Origin: Phycisphaerales bacterium UBA966
GTDB taxonomy: Bacteria > Planctomycetota > Phycisphaerae > Phycisphaerales > SM1A02
Reading direction: 5' to 3'
DNA: 15,342 nucleotides
NCBI GenBank assembly: GCA_002292895.1
Contig: DBCE01000099.1
Location: forward strand, 8,451-23,792
In this document: one piece after another, positions 1-6,087 of the stretch
How positions within the stretch are numbered: position 1 is the first letter of the stretch
How the letters are laid out: every line of letters begins with the position of its first letter
Translations under genes and position numbers: made by a program
The notes under the pieces: generated by a model
Databases searched by the model: none
Seen by the model: the letters and a program-made list of their open reading frames with translations, nothing else
Told to the model about the DNA's origin: nothing

Positions 1-105
1 GAGCAGATGCGCACCGCGCCCGGTTCAGTGGTTGCAGGCGCACCCGCCATGGCACCACCGGCGGCAGCAGCACAGAAGCCCGCAAGCAAATTGATTATTC
101 CGTAA
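1..105 (+). CDS. C-terminal end of an Ala/Pro-rich protein, partial
   Basis: The first frame is open from the window edge through 34 codons and stops at TAA (103-105). The visible residues are rich in Ala and Pro (an APAMAPPAAAAQKP-type stretch) and end in SKLIIP. This resembles the low-complexity tails of the secreted proteins elsewhere in this window. The stop lies 16 nt from the stop of the convergent glycosyltransferase gene, a normal spacing for a real convergent gene end. No domain is visible, so the function is unknown. The call rests on the open frame, the composition and the fit with the neighbour. An alternative is that this is non-coding spacer, because 34 codons is too short to judge by length alone. 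Confidence 0.45.
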   Translation, partial: EQMRTAPGSVVAGAPAMAPPAAAAQKPASKLIIP

Positions 106-116
106 GCGTTCCCCAC

Positions 117-129
117 TCCGCTCAGCGGA
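117..129. terminator. Small palindrome at convergent gene ends
   Basis: TCCGC TCA GCGGA forms a 5-bp stem with a 3-nt loop between the two convergent stop codons, overlapping the minus-strand stop (122-124). There is no T-tract on either side. It could be a weak bidirectional terminator, or chance. Confidence 0.15.
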
Positions 130-1465
130 AGACGGGGATCCAGTAATCGAGCGTGGAGATCGTTGCCTGCACCCCCGCAAGGAGGAGCGCGCCGAGTACC
201 GCACGTCCGGCGGAGTGCGGTCGCGTGCCGTTGATTCCAAGTGAAATGAGCCACGCCAGCGCCACCAAGATGGCTGGATCAAAGTAGCGCTGCCACACCT
301 GTGAATTGCCAGCCTGAACCACCATGAGAGCCAACAGTGAAACCAGGACGATGGTGGCTTGACGTCCGCGACGGATCTCGGCGGCTCGAATCCAGAGCAC
401 CGCGGCAAGCACAGCCCCCACGACCGCGGCCGTCACAATGACAATTGATCGCCCCCCAATTGCTGGGAACGCTTTCACAATCATCCAATACGCCCCGCCC
501 CAACGACCCTGTTCGACGGACCAGGTGCTGTCCGCTACCACCGCTCCCAGGAACGCCAAGCTCGCCACCAAGGTGATAGCCAGCGCATGGCGTCGAACCG
601 TGTGCAGCACTTCTGGCGCCATCGGCAGCATGGCGATCGCCGCCCAGGTGCCCAAGAGCGCCAGTCCGTACGCCGGCGCTGCCAGACTCAATCCCTTGTC
701 ATGAAGCGATCGGAACGTGGCAGGCATCAAGCCGCCCCACAGATTGACAAGCGCAAGCAGCAGCAATGCCGCGGGCACCAGCGCCAAGAGTGCGGCACCA
801 AGTCGGCTCCACGAGCGCGGTTCGTCACCACTCCACTGCTCTGCGTCGGACGCGGAACGCCCAAGTGGCGAACCAAGAATGCCGGCAGCCAGGATCGGCG
901 CAGCCAAGAACACGTTGGTTTGACGCACGGAAAGTGCGGCAACAAACAACACCGCGAGCGTCAAAAAGGTGCTTGTGGTGGGCATCCACCACGCGGCGAT
1001 GGCCACCATGGTTGTTCCAATCAGGACGGAAAGTACGTCGGTCGTCAACCAGGCGGAACCGCTGAGCACATAGGTCGACACTAACAGCGGTAAGGCCAGC
1101 GCCAACGCCACTGCCGGTCCCGCCGCACGCGCCGCAGTACGCCACACCAAGAGCACCAGCGCTAAACCCGCCAGCGATCCAATGATGCGAAGCCCATGCA
1201 CGCCAAAGCCAAGCCGCGCAGGAACGGCCATCAGCAAGTGATAGCCCGGACCAGTAGCGCTTGGGTAATCATGCAGATCCGGTGTTGGCAACTGCGCAGC
1301 AAATTGCCGCACCGTGGGCAGATGCGCAGCCGCTTCGTCGGAAGCTTCGCTGGTGGCGTCACTCCCAAACATAATGACTGGCAGCACCGCAAACGCAAAG
1401 AGCACCGCCAATACGCACGGCGCACTCCTCCACCAACCACGATGAGCCTGAGTGAGTGTGTCCAC
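122..1465 (-). CDS. GT-C membrane glycosyltransferase, ALG10/DIE2-like
   Basis: A 447-residue polytopic membrane protein with roughly 11-13 hydrophobic segments, beginning with a helix at about residues 15-34. The first extracytoplasmic loop carries an acidic-His motif, ASDEAAAHLP (41-50), followed by SATGPGYHLL (69-78). Later come RQTN (181-184) and VWQRYFDP (390-397). The layout of an acidic residue plus His in loop 1, then a PPGLY-like segment, then RQTN recalls the ALG10/DIE2 glucosyltransferases, which transfer sugar from a polyprenyl-phosphate donor at the lumenal or periplasmic membrane face. Family membership is inferred from these motifs; donor and acceptor are unknown. The start is GTG at 1465, 9 nt after the stop of the UbiA-family gene, so the two are probably co-transcribed and coupled. 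No clear Shine-Dalgarno is seen. Alternatives are other GT-C families (GT39/GT83-like). Confidence 0.72.
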   Translation of the reverse strand: MDTLTQAHRGWWRSAPCVLAVLFAFAVLPVIMFGSDATSEASDEAAAHLPTVRQFAAQLPTPDLHDYPSATGPGYHLLMAVPARLGFGVHGLRIIGSLAGLALVLLVWRTAARAAGPAVALALALPLLVSTYVLSGSAWLTTDVLSVLIGTTMVAIAAWWMPTTSTFLTLAVLFVAALSVRQTNVFLAAPILAAGILGSPLGRSASDAEQWSGDEPRSWSRLGAALLALVPAALLLLALVNLWGGLMPATFRSLHDKGLSLAAPAYGLALLGTWAAIAMLPMAPEVLHTVRRHALAITLVASLAFLGAVVADSTWSVEQGRWGGAYWMIVKAFPAIGGRSIVIVTAAVVGAVLAAVLWIRAAEIRRGRQATIVLVSLLALMVVQAGNSQVWQRYFDPAILVALAWLISLGINGTRPHSAGRAVLGALLLAGVQATISTLDYWIPVFR

Positions 1466-1474
1466 GCGTTGAAT

Positions 1475-2422
1475 TTACTTAAAGAGTGTGCCCAATGCTG
1501 TTTCGGCAGGCGGCCAGAACAGCACCACCAGTACCCCGACTGCAAAGAGAAGCGATGCCGCCAGTGCGCTGCGATCGGAAAGGACAACGGTGACTGGACT
1601 CTCTGCACGCCCCGAGTTGGCGCGCAAATACAGGCGGTGAATCACCACGAACACCAGCGGAGCGAGTAACGCAAATCCGGTGGCGCGCACACCAAAGATG
1701 CCGCGCGCATGATCGCTCAATGAGTAGACCAAGTACGCCATCATGGTGACGGCGCCAGTGGTGGCAAGTAGCCAATTGAGATCTTCAGTGCTGTTGTAGC
1801 CAGCGCGTGGCTTCCAGTCGGTGCTGTCGCCCTGCGCTCGCGCCATGTCCGCGGCGCGCAGGTCGCCCAGGCGCTTGACGAACCCTAGGAACAGCGTGAA
1901 CGCAAAGACCACCACCACCAGCCACGTCGATACTGCAATGCCAAGTGCCAACGCTCCAGCAATGGCGCGTAGTACGAATCCGCTCGCCACCGTCAACACG
2001 TCAAGAAGCCGCACTCGCTTCAACTTCGCGTTGTATGCCACCTGTAGAACGATGTACGTACCGATGACCGCCAACACTGCAGGACGCACGCACCACGCCA
2101 CTGCGATGGAACCAATGATCAGCGCAATACCCATCGTCGTTGCAAACTGCGGAGTGATGGCGCCCGATGCCACTGGCCGACGGCGTTTGGTTGGATGCTT
2201 GCGATCTTCTTCAAAGTCGAGCGCATCGTTCACGGCATAGAAGCCACTACCCGCCATGGAGAACGCAATCACCGTGAGCGCCACGTGCCACAGTTGCTCG
2301 GCGATCTGTTCGGGCTGCGCACCGCGACCTTCACCAGCGAGCCAAAAGACAAGCGGGACCAGAACGAAGACGTTCTTGGCCCAGTCGCCGGGTCGGAGAA
2401 GACGGAGCGGAGCGGGAAGCAT
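1475..2422 (-). CDS. UbiA-family prenyltransferase, polyprenyl-phosphate phosphoribosyltransferase-like
   Basis: A 315-residue integral membrane protein that opens with LRLLRPGDWAKNVFV (6-20), the usual N-terminus of this subfamily. The first Asp-rich motif is NDALDFEEDRKHPTKRRRP (65-83). Its HPTKRxRP form is characteristic of the decaprenyl-phosphate 5-phosphoribosyltransferase (DPPR synthase) branch rather than quinone or heme prenyltransferases. The second conserved segment, LLDVLTVASGFVLRAIAGA (139-157), and FVKRLGDLR (181-189) also fit. Known members move phosphoribose from PRPP onto polyprenyl phosphate at the inner membrane, supplying lipid-linked pentoses. The ATG at 2422 places the motif at its normal distance from the N-terminus. 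The GT-C gene follows after 9 nt, suggesting supply of, or partnership with, a lipid-phosphate sugar donor. The epimerase and phosphatase steps known from mycobacteria are not in the window. Confidence 0.85.
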   Translation of the reverse strand: MLPAPLRLLRPGDWAKNVFVLVPLVFWLAGEGRGAQPEQIAEQLWHVALTVIAFSMAGSGFYAVNDALDFEEDRKHPTKRRRPVASGAITPQFATTMGIALIIGSIAVAWCVRPAVLAVIGTYIVLQVAYNAKLKRVRLLDVLTVASGFVLRAIAGALALGIAVSTWLVVVVFAFTLFLGFVKRLGDLRAADMARAQGDSTDWKPRAGYNSTEDLNWLLATTGAVTMMAYLVYSLSDHARGIFGVRATGFALLAPLVFVVIHRLYLRANSGRAESPVTVVLSDRSALAASLLFAVGVLVVLFWPPAETALGTLFK

Positions 2423-2544
2423 GCACCATCAGTATCGGAATCTGCGGGCGCTTTCATTCCCAAACTTCCCCAGGAAGGGGCGAGATCCTCCGGAAACTCC
2501 CAAAAATGCCATTTGGAGCATCAGAAATCTCCGCCGTCGCGGGT

Positions 2545-2576
2545 GGCTGGGGTGATTCCAACGGTTACTTCCAGCC
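2545..2576 (-). terminator. Weak hairpin downstream of hemW
   Basis: GGCTGG (2545-2550) and CCAGCC (2571-2576) form a 6-bp inverted repeat just after the hemW stop. There is no clear T-tract. It may separate hemW from the UbiA-family gene, whose start lies 156 nt beyond the hemW stop. In the rest of the 2423-2578 spacer I see only a second short inverted repeat (CTTCC/GGAAG, 2465-2477) and no convincing promoter. Confidence 0.25.
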
Positions 2577-2578
2577 CC

Positions 2579-3808
2579 TTAGACCAGGCGCGCCAGGACC
2601 GTATTAGCAACCATCATGCCGGCGGCAGTGAATCGAAGCGAACCTCCGGCGTGCTCCATCATCCCCTCCGCAACCGCTTGTGCAATGGCGGTCGCTCGCT
2701 CCGAGCCGCGTTCGCCAAGCTGCAGAATCTCGGCAAGTTCAACTTCAGAAATGCCAGCGTGCAGCCGCAATCCCATCATGAGCCGCTCGCCAGCGCGCAT
2801 GTCCGGCGTCACTCGCTCCACATCCACTGCCGGGCTAGCGCCCTCGGCGGCAAGCCAATCACCCAAGCGCGGAACATTCTTCCATCGCACGCCCTGCGCA
2901 TGACCCGATGCGCTTGGCCCAATGGCAAGCCAATCGCGATTGCGCCAATACAGCAGGTTGTGCCGACACTCTTCGGCGTGCGGATCGCCGTTACGAATCC
3001 GCCCCCAGTTGCTGACTTCGTAATGAGCAAAGCCAGCATCGCGCAAGACGGTGGCGGCGCGCTCCAACATGTTCGCTTCCAGACCATCATCGCACGGCTC
3101 AAATTCGCCGCGTTCCATACGCACGGTCATTGCCGTGTTCGCTTCGTAGGTCAGGCCGTAGCAACTGAGATGATCAGTACCCAGCTGCAGTGCCTGGCGC
3201 AGATCTGATTCCCACTCGGTCAGTGTGCCGCCGGGAATACCAAAGATCAGATCCACATTGATGCGTTGGATCCCTGCAGCGCGTAGGAATCCAATAGCGC
3301 GCGCAACGCTTGCGGGATCATGCCAACGCTCCAGCGTCTTCAAGTGGCGTTCGTTGAAACTCTGTGCGCCCAGAGAGACGCGGTTCACGCCGCTCTCAAC
3401 AAGTGCGCACGCCACTTCAGCGGTCACGGTTTCTGGATTCGCTTCCACGGTCCATTCCGCACCAGGCGCCAGCGGCAGTCGAGTGCGGATGGAGCCCAGC
3501 ACCGCGCGCAGTACCGGCGGCCGCAACAGCGTGGGGGTTCCACCACCAACGAACACGGTGTGCAGCGGCGCGTGCACCCAGGGCGCCATGGCTGCCAATT
3601 CCGCATCGGCACGTGCGGCATAGGCCTCCTGACGATCTTGGGTATCAACAAAGCTGTAAAAGTCGCAGTAATGGCACTTATGGAAACAGAACGGAACGTG
3701 AACATAGGCGCCCGCAAACTGCGGCGTGATGCCAGCAAGGGCCTGATCCACACGCATGGCGTATGCGTCGGGCGAACCCTGCCCGGCGATGGTGAGCGCG
3801 GTAGCCAT
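2579..3808 (-). CDS. hemW: HemW, heme chaperone of the coproporphyrinogen oxidase-like radical SAM family
   Basis: The radical SAM signature YVHVPFCFHKCHYCDF holds the CxxxCxxC triad (Cys41, 45, 48 from the ATG chosen here) that binds the 4Fe-4S cluster. VFVGGGTPTLL and VEANPETVT, both S-adenosylmethionine-site segments, follow, then LIFGIPGGT and CYGLTYEANTAM. The residue after the third Cys is Asp-Phe, not the extra Cys of true HemN oxidase, so this is HemW-type: a heme-binding chaperone that delivers heme to membrane proteins. The length, about 409 residues, is slightly above the family norm. Start choice is uncertain: ATG 3808 is used here; TTG 3829 and ATG 3757 are in frame, and none has a good Shine-Dalgarno. 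The gene is divergent from purA and 156 nt upstream of the UbiA-family gene. It is historically often annotated as a coproporphyrinogen III oxidase. Confidence 0.9.
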   Translation of the reverse strand: MATALTIAGQGSPDAYAMRVDQALAGITPQFAGAYVHVPFCFHKCHYCDFYSFVDTQDRQEAYAARADAELAAMAPWVHAPLHTVFVGGGTPTLLRPPVLRAVLGSIRTRLPLAPGAEWTVEANPETVTAEVACALVESGVNRVSLGAQSFNERHLKTLERWHDPASVARAIGFLRAAGIQRINVDLIFGIPGGTLTEWESDLRQALQLGTDHLSCYGLTYEANTAMTVRMERGEFEPCDDGLEANMLERAATVLRDAGFAHYEVSNWGRIRNGDPHAEECRHNLLYWRNRDWLAIGPSASGHAQGVRWKNVPRLGDWLAAEGASPAVDVERVTPDMRAGERLMMGLRLHAGISEVELAEILQLGERGSERATAIAQAVAEGMMEHAGGSLRFTAAGMMVANTVLARLV

Positions 3809-3822
3809 GAGTTGCAATCGTA

Positions 3823-3851
3823 GGAACAACCCTCGCGCGGTGCGCTACCAT
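3823..3851 (+). promoter_or_regulatory. Possible purA promoter
   Basis: GGAACA (3823-3828), a 17-nt spacer, then TACCAT (3846-3851) gives a partial sigma-70-like pair, with three and four matches to the consensus. It would leave a leader of about 40 nt before the purA GTG. Weak, supported only by spacing and position. Confidence 0.2.
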
Positions 3852-3856
3852 TCCCG

Positions 3857-3892
3857 GCTTCGCGGCAAACGCCGCAACTTCGCACCGGAGCC
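3857..3892 (+). promoter_or_regulatory. Nested hairpin in the purA leader overlapping its Shine-Dalgarno
   Basis: An inner perfect stem, GCGGC (3862-3866) and GCCGC (3871-3875), closes on an AAAC tetraloop. An outer GGCT (3857-3860) can pair with AGCC (3889-3892). The GGAG at 3887-3890, 8 nt before the GTG start, is the best ribosome binding site for purA, and half of it lies in the outer stem. The structure could limit ribosome access. The pairing is seen directly; regulation is inference. Confidence 0.3.
3887..3890 (+). promoter_or_regulatory. Ribosome binding site of purA
   Basis: GGAG sits 8 nt ahead of the GTG at 3899 and supports that codon as the start. It is one of the few clear Shine-Dalgarno sequences in this window. 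Confidence 0.55.
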
Positions 3893-3898
3893 CCGCCC

Positions 3899-5263
3899 GT
3901 GACCACTGGACACCGCGTTAATCGAACTGCCCATACCGCCGTTGTTGGACTTCAGTGGGGGGACGAAGGCAAAGGCAAGATCGTTGACCTGCTCACCTCT
4001 GAGCATGATGTGATCGTTCGCTACAACGGTGGCGCCAATGCCGGCCACACCGTGCAGGTGGGCGATGAGCGCTACGCCCTGCACCTGATCCCTTCCGGAA
4101 TTCTGTACGGCGACAAGACCTGCGTCATTGGTAACGGCGTGGTGGTTGACCCGGAGAAGCTCCTGCAAGAGATCGATGCACTCCGCACGCGCGGTATTCG
4201 CGTTGGCACCAACCTGCGCATCAGTGATCGAGCCCACGTGGTCATGCCCTATCACAAGGAGCAAGATGCAGCGCTGGAGGAGTACCTCGGTTCCAAGACA
4301 GCGCATGCGCAAGGGAACCTCTCCATCGGCACCACGCGCCGCGGCATTGGCCCAGCGTATGCAGACAAGATTCGACGCTCCACCGCTATTCGCGTGGGCG
4401 ATCTCCTTGACCCCGAATACCTGCGCAGCCGCCTGCATGTGATTTGCACCCTGCGCACCGCAGAACTCGAGGCGCTCGGTGTGCACACTGCGCCACTTGA
4501 CCCGGACGCGTTGGCTACCAAGTACGCCGAGTTTGGCGAACGCCTGCGTCCACACGTGGATGACTCGGTGTACGCACTTCATGACGCCATGGGCGCTGGC
4601 AAGCGCATTCTGTTTGAAGGTGCAAACGCCAGCCTCTTGGACATTGACCACGGAACATTCCCGTATGTGACCAGTAGTAACTGCTCCACATTGGGCATTC
4701 CCTCGGGCACTGGCGTTCCCGGCAGCGCCATTGGACGCGTGTTGGGAATCATGAAGGCGTACAGCACCCGCGTTGGCGCGGGACCGTTTCCCACCGAACT
4801 CGACAATGATCTTGGTCACCGGATTCGCGAACGCGGCCGGGAATACGGCACCACCACGGGTCGACCGCGCCGCTGCGGATGGCTTGATTTGGTGGCAGTT
4901 CGTTACAGCGTCATGGTGTGTGGAGCCACTGGAATTGCTTGCACCCTGCTGGATGTTCTGTCCGGATTCGATGAAATCAAGTTGTGCGTTGGTTACCGAT
5001 TGCCGAACGGAACCACCACGGATCGCTTCATTCCTGATGCTCATCGACTTGAGGGCGTCACGCCCATCTATGAGACGATGCCGGGTTGGAGTGCAGAGAT
5101 TCGCGATGCGTCCGACCGCACCACGCTGCCACCAGAGGCGCAGCGCTACTTGGCGCGCATTGAGGAAATCACCGGAGTGCCGGTTGAAGTAGTCAGCCTT
5201 GGACCGGAGCGAACCCAAACGTTGGTGGACGGTCGGCGCGCCGTGGCGCTGGCCACCGCGTAA
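3899..5263 (+). CDS. purA: Adenylosuccinate synthetase
   Basis: Catalyses GTP-dependent joining of IMP and aspartate to adenylosuccinate, the first committed step from IMP to AMP, in the cytoplasm. The N-terminal GTP loop QWGDEGKGKIVD (19-30) contains the catalytic Asp22, and NGGANAGHTV (43-52) contains the catalytic His50. The IMP-site segment GTTRRGIGPAY, the conserved EYGTTTGRPRRCGWLD and the C-terminal VSLGPERTQT are all intact. At 454 residues it is about 20-25 longer than typical, mostly from an N-terminal extension. The start is GTG at 3899, supported by GGAG 8 nt upstream. uppS begins 3 nt after the stop, so the two are almost certainly co-transcribed. The family call is secure. Confidence 0.97.
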   Translation: MTTGHRVNRTAHTAVVGLQWGDEGKGKIVDLLTSEHDVIVRYNGGANAGHTVQVGDERYALHLIPSGILYGDKTCVIGNGVVVDPEKLLQEIDALRTRGIRVGTNLRISDRAHVVMPYHKEQDAALEEYLGSKTAHAQGNLSIGTTRRGIGPAYADKIRRSTAIRVGDLLDPEYLRSRLHVICTLRTAELEALGVHTAPLDPDALATKYAEFGERLRPHVDDSVYALHDAMGAGKRILFEGANASLLDIDHGTFPYVTSSNCSTLGIPSGTGVPGSAIGRVLGIMKAYSTRVGAGPFPTELDNDLGHRIRERGREYGTTTGRPRRCGWLDLVAVRYSVMVCGATGIACTLLDVLSGFDEIKLCVGYRLPNGTTTDRFIPDAHRLEGVTPIYETMPGWSAEIRDASDRTTLPPEAQRYLARIEEITGVPVEVVSLGPERTQTLVDGRRAVALATA

Positions 5264-5266
5264 GCA

Positions 5267-5992
5267 ATGCGCGTCCCCCGTCACATTGCAATCATCATGG
5301 ACGGCAACGGACGCTGGGCGGCCGCGCGCGGGTTGCCGCGCATCGCCGGACATCGCGAAGGTGCACGAAGAGTGCGCGCCATTGTTGAAGAGTGCGCTCG
5401 CATCGGAGTGGAAGCACTCACGCTGTATTCATTCTCCAGTGAGAATTGGAAACGACCAGAAGACGAAGTCTCGGCGCTCATGGAGTTAGCCAGGCATCAA
5501 CTGCAACTAGAACGGCAGATGATGCTGGCAAACAACATTCGGTTCCGACGCATTGGTCGCCGCGAGGGACTGTCCGCCGCGGTGCTCGCCGAGTTCGACC
5601 GCACCGAGGACGAGACCAGCAACTGCACCGGCATGACCCTGTGCCTGGCCATGAACTACGGTTCTCGGCAGGAAATGGTGGACGCCGTCCGAACCATCGC
5701 CCTACGGGTCCGGCGCGGGGATCTTGACCCGGCGGCGATTGATGAATCGACCATGTCGGCGGCCCTGGAGACCCACGGACTGCCGGACCCGGACCTCTTG
5801 GTTCGGACCGCCGGCGAGCGCCGATTGTCCAATTTCCTGCTCTGGCAGGTGAGTTATGCGGAGATCTTCGTGACCGACGTGCTGTGGCCGGAGTTCAAGG
5901 TCCCGGAACTGCAAACAGCCCTTGCTGACTTTGCCGCACGGCGGCGCACCTACGGCGGTTTGGACGGAGCGCGAGCAGCAGCCGCCACCTAA
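5267..5992 (+). CDS. uppS: Isoprenyl transferase, (di-trans,poly-cis)-undecaprenyl-diphosphate synthase type
   Basis: Cis-prenyltransferase that extends farnesyl diphosphate with isopentenyl diphosphate to make the polyprenyl diphosphate carrier used for peptidoglycan and other surface glycans; it is cytosolic or peripherally membrane-bound. HIAIIMDGNGRWA (6-18) includes the catalytic Asp12. AGHREG (27-32) and FSSENWKRP (56-64) follow. The C-terminal block has LLVRTAGERRLSNFLLWQ, then YAEIFVTDVLWPEF, which binds substrate and Mg. The length of 241 residues is normal. The ATG at 5267 lies 3 nt after the purA stop with no separate Shine-Dalgarno, which suggests translational coupling. Product chain length cannot be read from the sequence. 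It probably supplies the lipid carrier used by the UbiA-family and GT-C genes nearby. Confidence 0.95.
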   Translation: MRVPRHIAIIMDGNGRWAAARGLPRIAGHREGARRVRAIVEECARIGVEALTLYSFSSENWKRPEDEVSALMELARHQLQLERQMMLANNIRFRRIGRREGLSAAVLAEFDRTEDETSNCTGMTLCLAMNYGSRQEMVDAVRTIALRVRRGDLDPAAIDESTMSAALETHGLPDPDLLVRTAGERRLSNFLLWQVSYAEIFVTDVLWPEFKVPELQTALADFAARRRTYGGLDGARAAAAT

Positions 5993-6013
5993 CCCCCGGG
6001 CGCGGATCGGGGG
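5993..6013 (+). terminator. GC hairpin directly after uppS
   Basis: CCCCCG (5993-5998) and CGGGGG (6008-6013) form a perfect 6-bp stem with a 9-nt loop immediately after the uppS stop codon. No T-tract follows, so it would be an incomplete intrinsic terminator. It separates the purA-uppS pair from the secreted repeat protein. Confidence 0.4.
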
Positions 6014-6076
6014 CTGAGAATGTCTCCAATCTGGGCGAATTGCCGGGGATTCCGGGTGTCGAGTTGCGTATACCCT

Positions 6077-6082
6077 GAAGGT
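6077..6082 (+). promoter_or_regulatory. Ribosome binding site of the Cys-rich repeat protein gene
   Basis: GAAGGT lies 5 nt before the ATG at 6088. It selects this start, which is also the one directly followed by a signal peptide. Confidence 0.5.
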
Positions 6083-6087
6083 CTTCC

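Noticed and set aside
587..1084. A 165-codon plus-strand frame inside the GT-C gene
   Set aside because: Highly basic, Gln- and Arg-rich translation, antisense to a protein with clear membrane helices and motifs.
2195..3208. A 337-codon plus-strand frame opposite hemW and the start of the UbiA-family gene
   Set aside because: It runs antisense across two genes with clear family motifs, and its translation shows no domain.
2579..3808. Annotation as oxygen-independent coproporphyrinogen III oxidase (HemN)
   Set aside because: The radical SAM motif is CxxxCxxCDF, lacking the fourth Cys typical of HemN, and the sequence follows the HemW pattern.
3845..5353. A 502-codon minus-strand frame opposite purA, longer than purA itself
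   Set aside because: It is fully antisense to an unmistakable purA, has no recognisable domain and is rich in Asn, Ala, Gly and His, as expected from reading GC-biased codons backwards.
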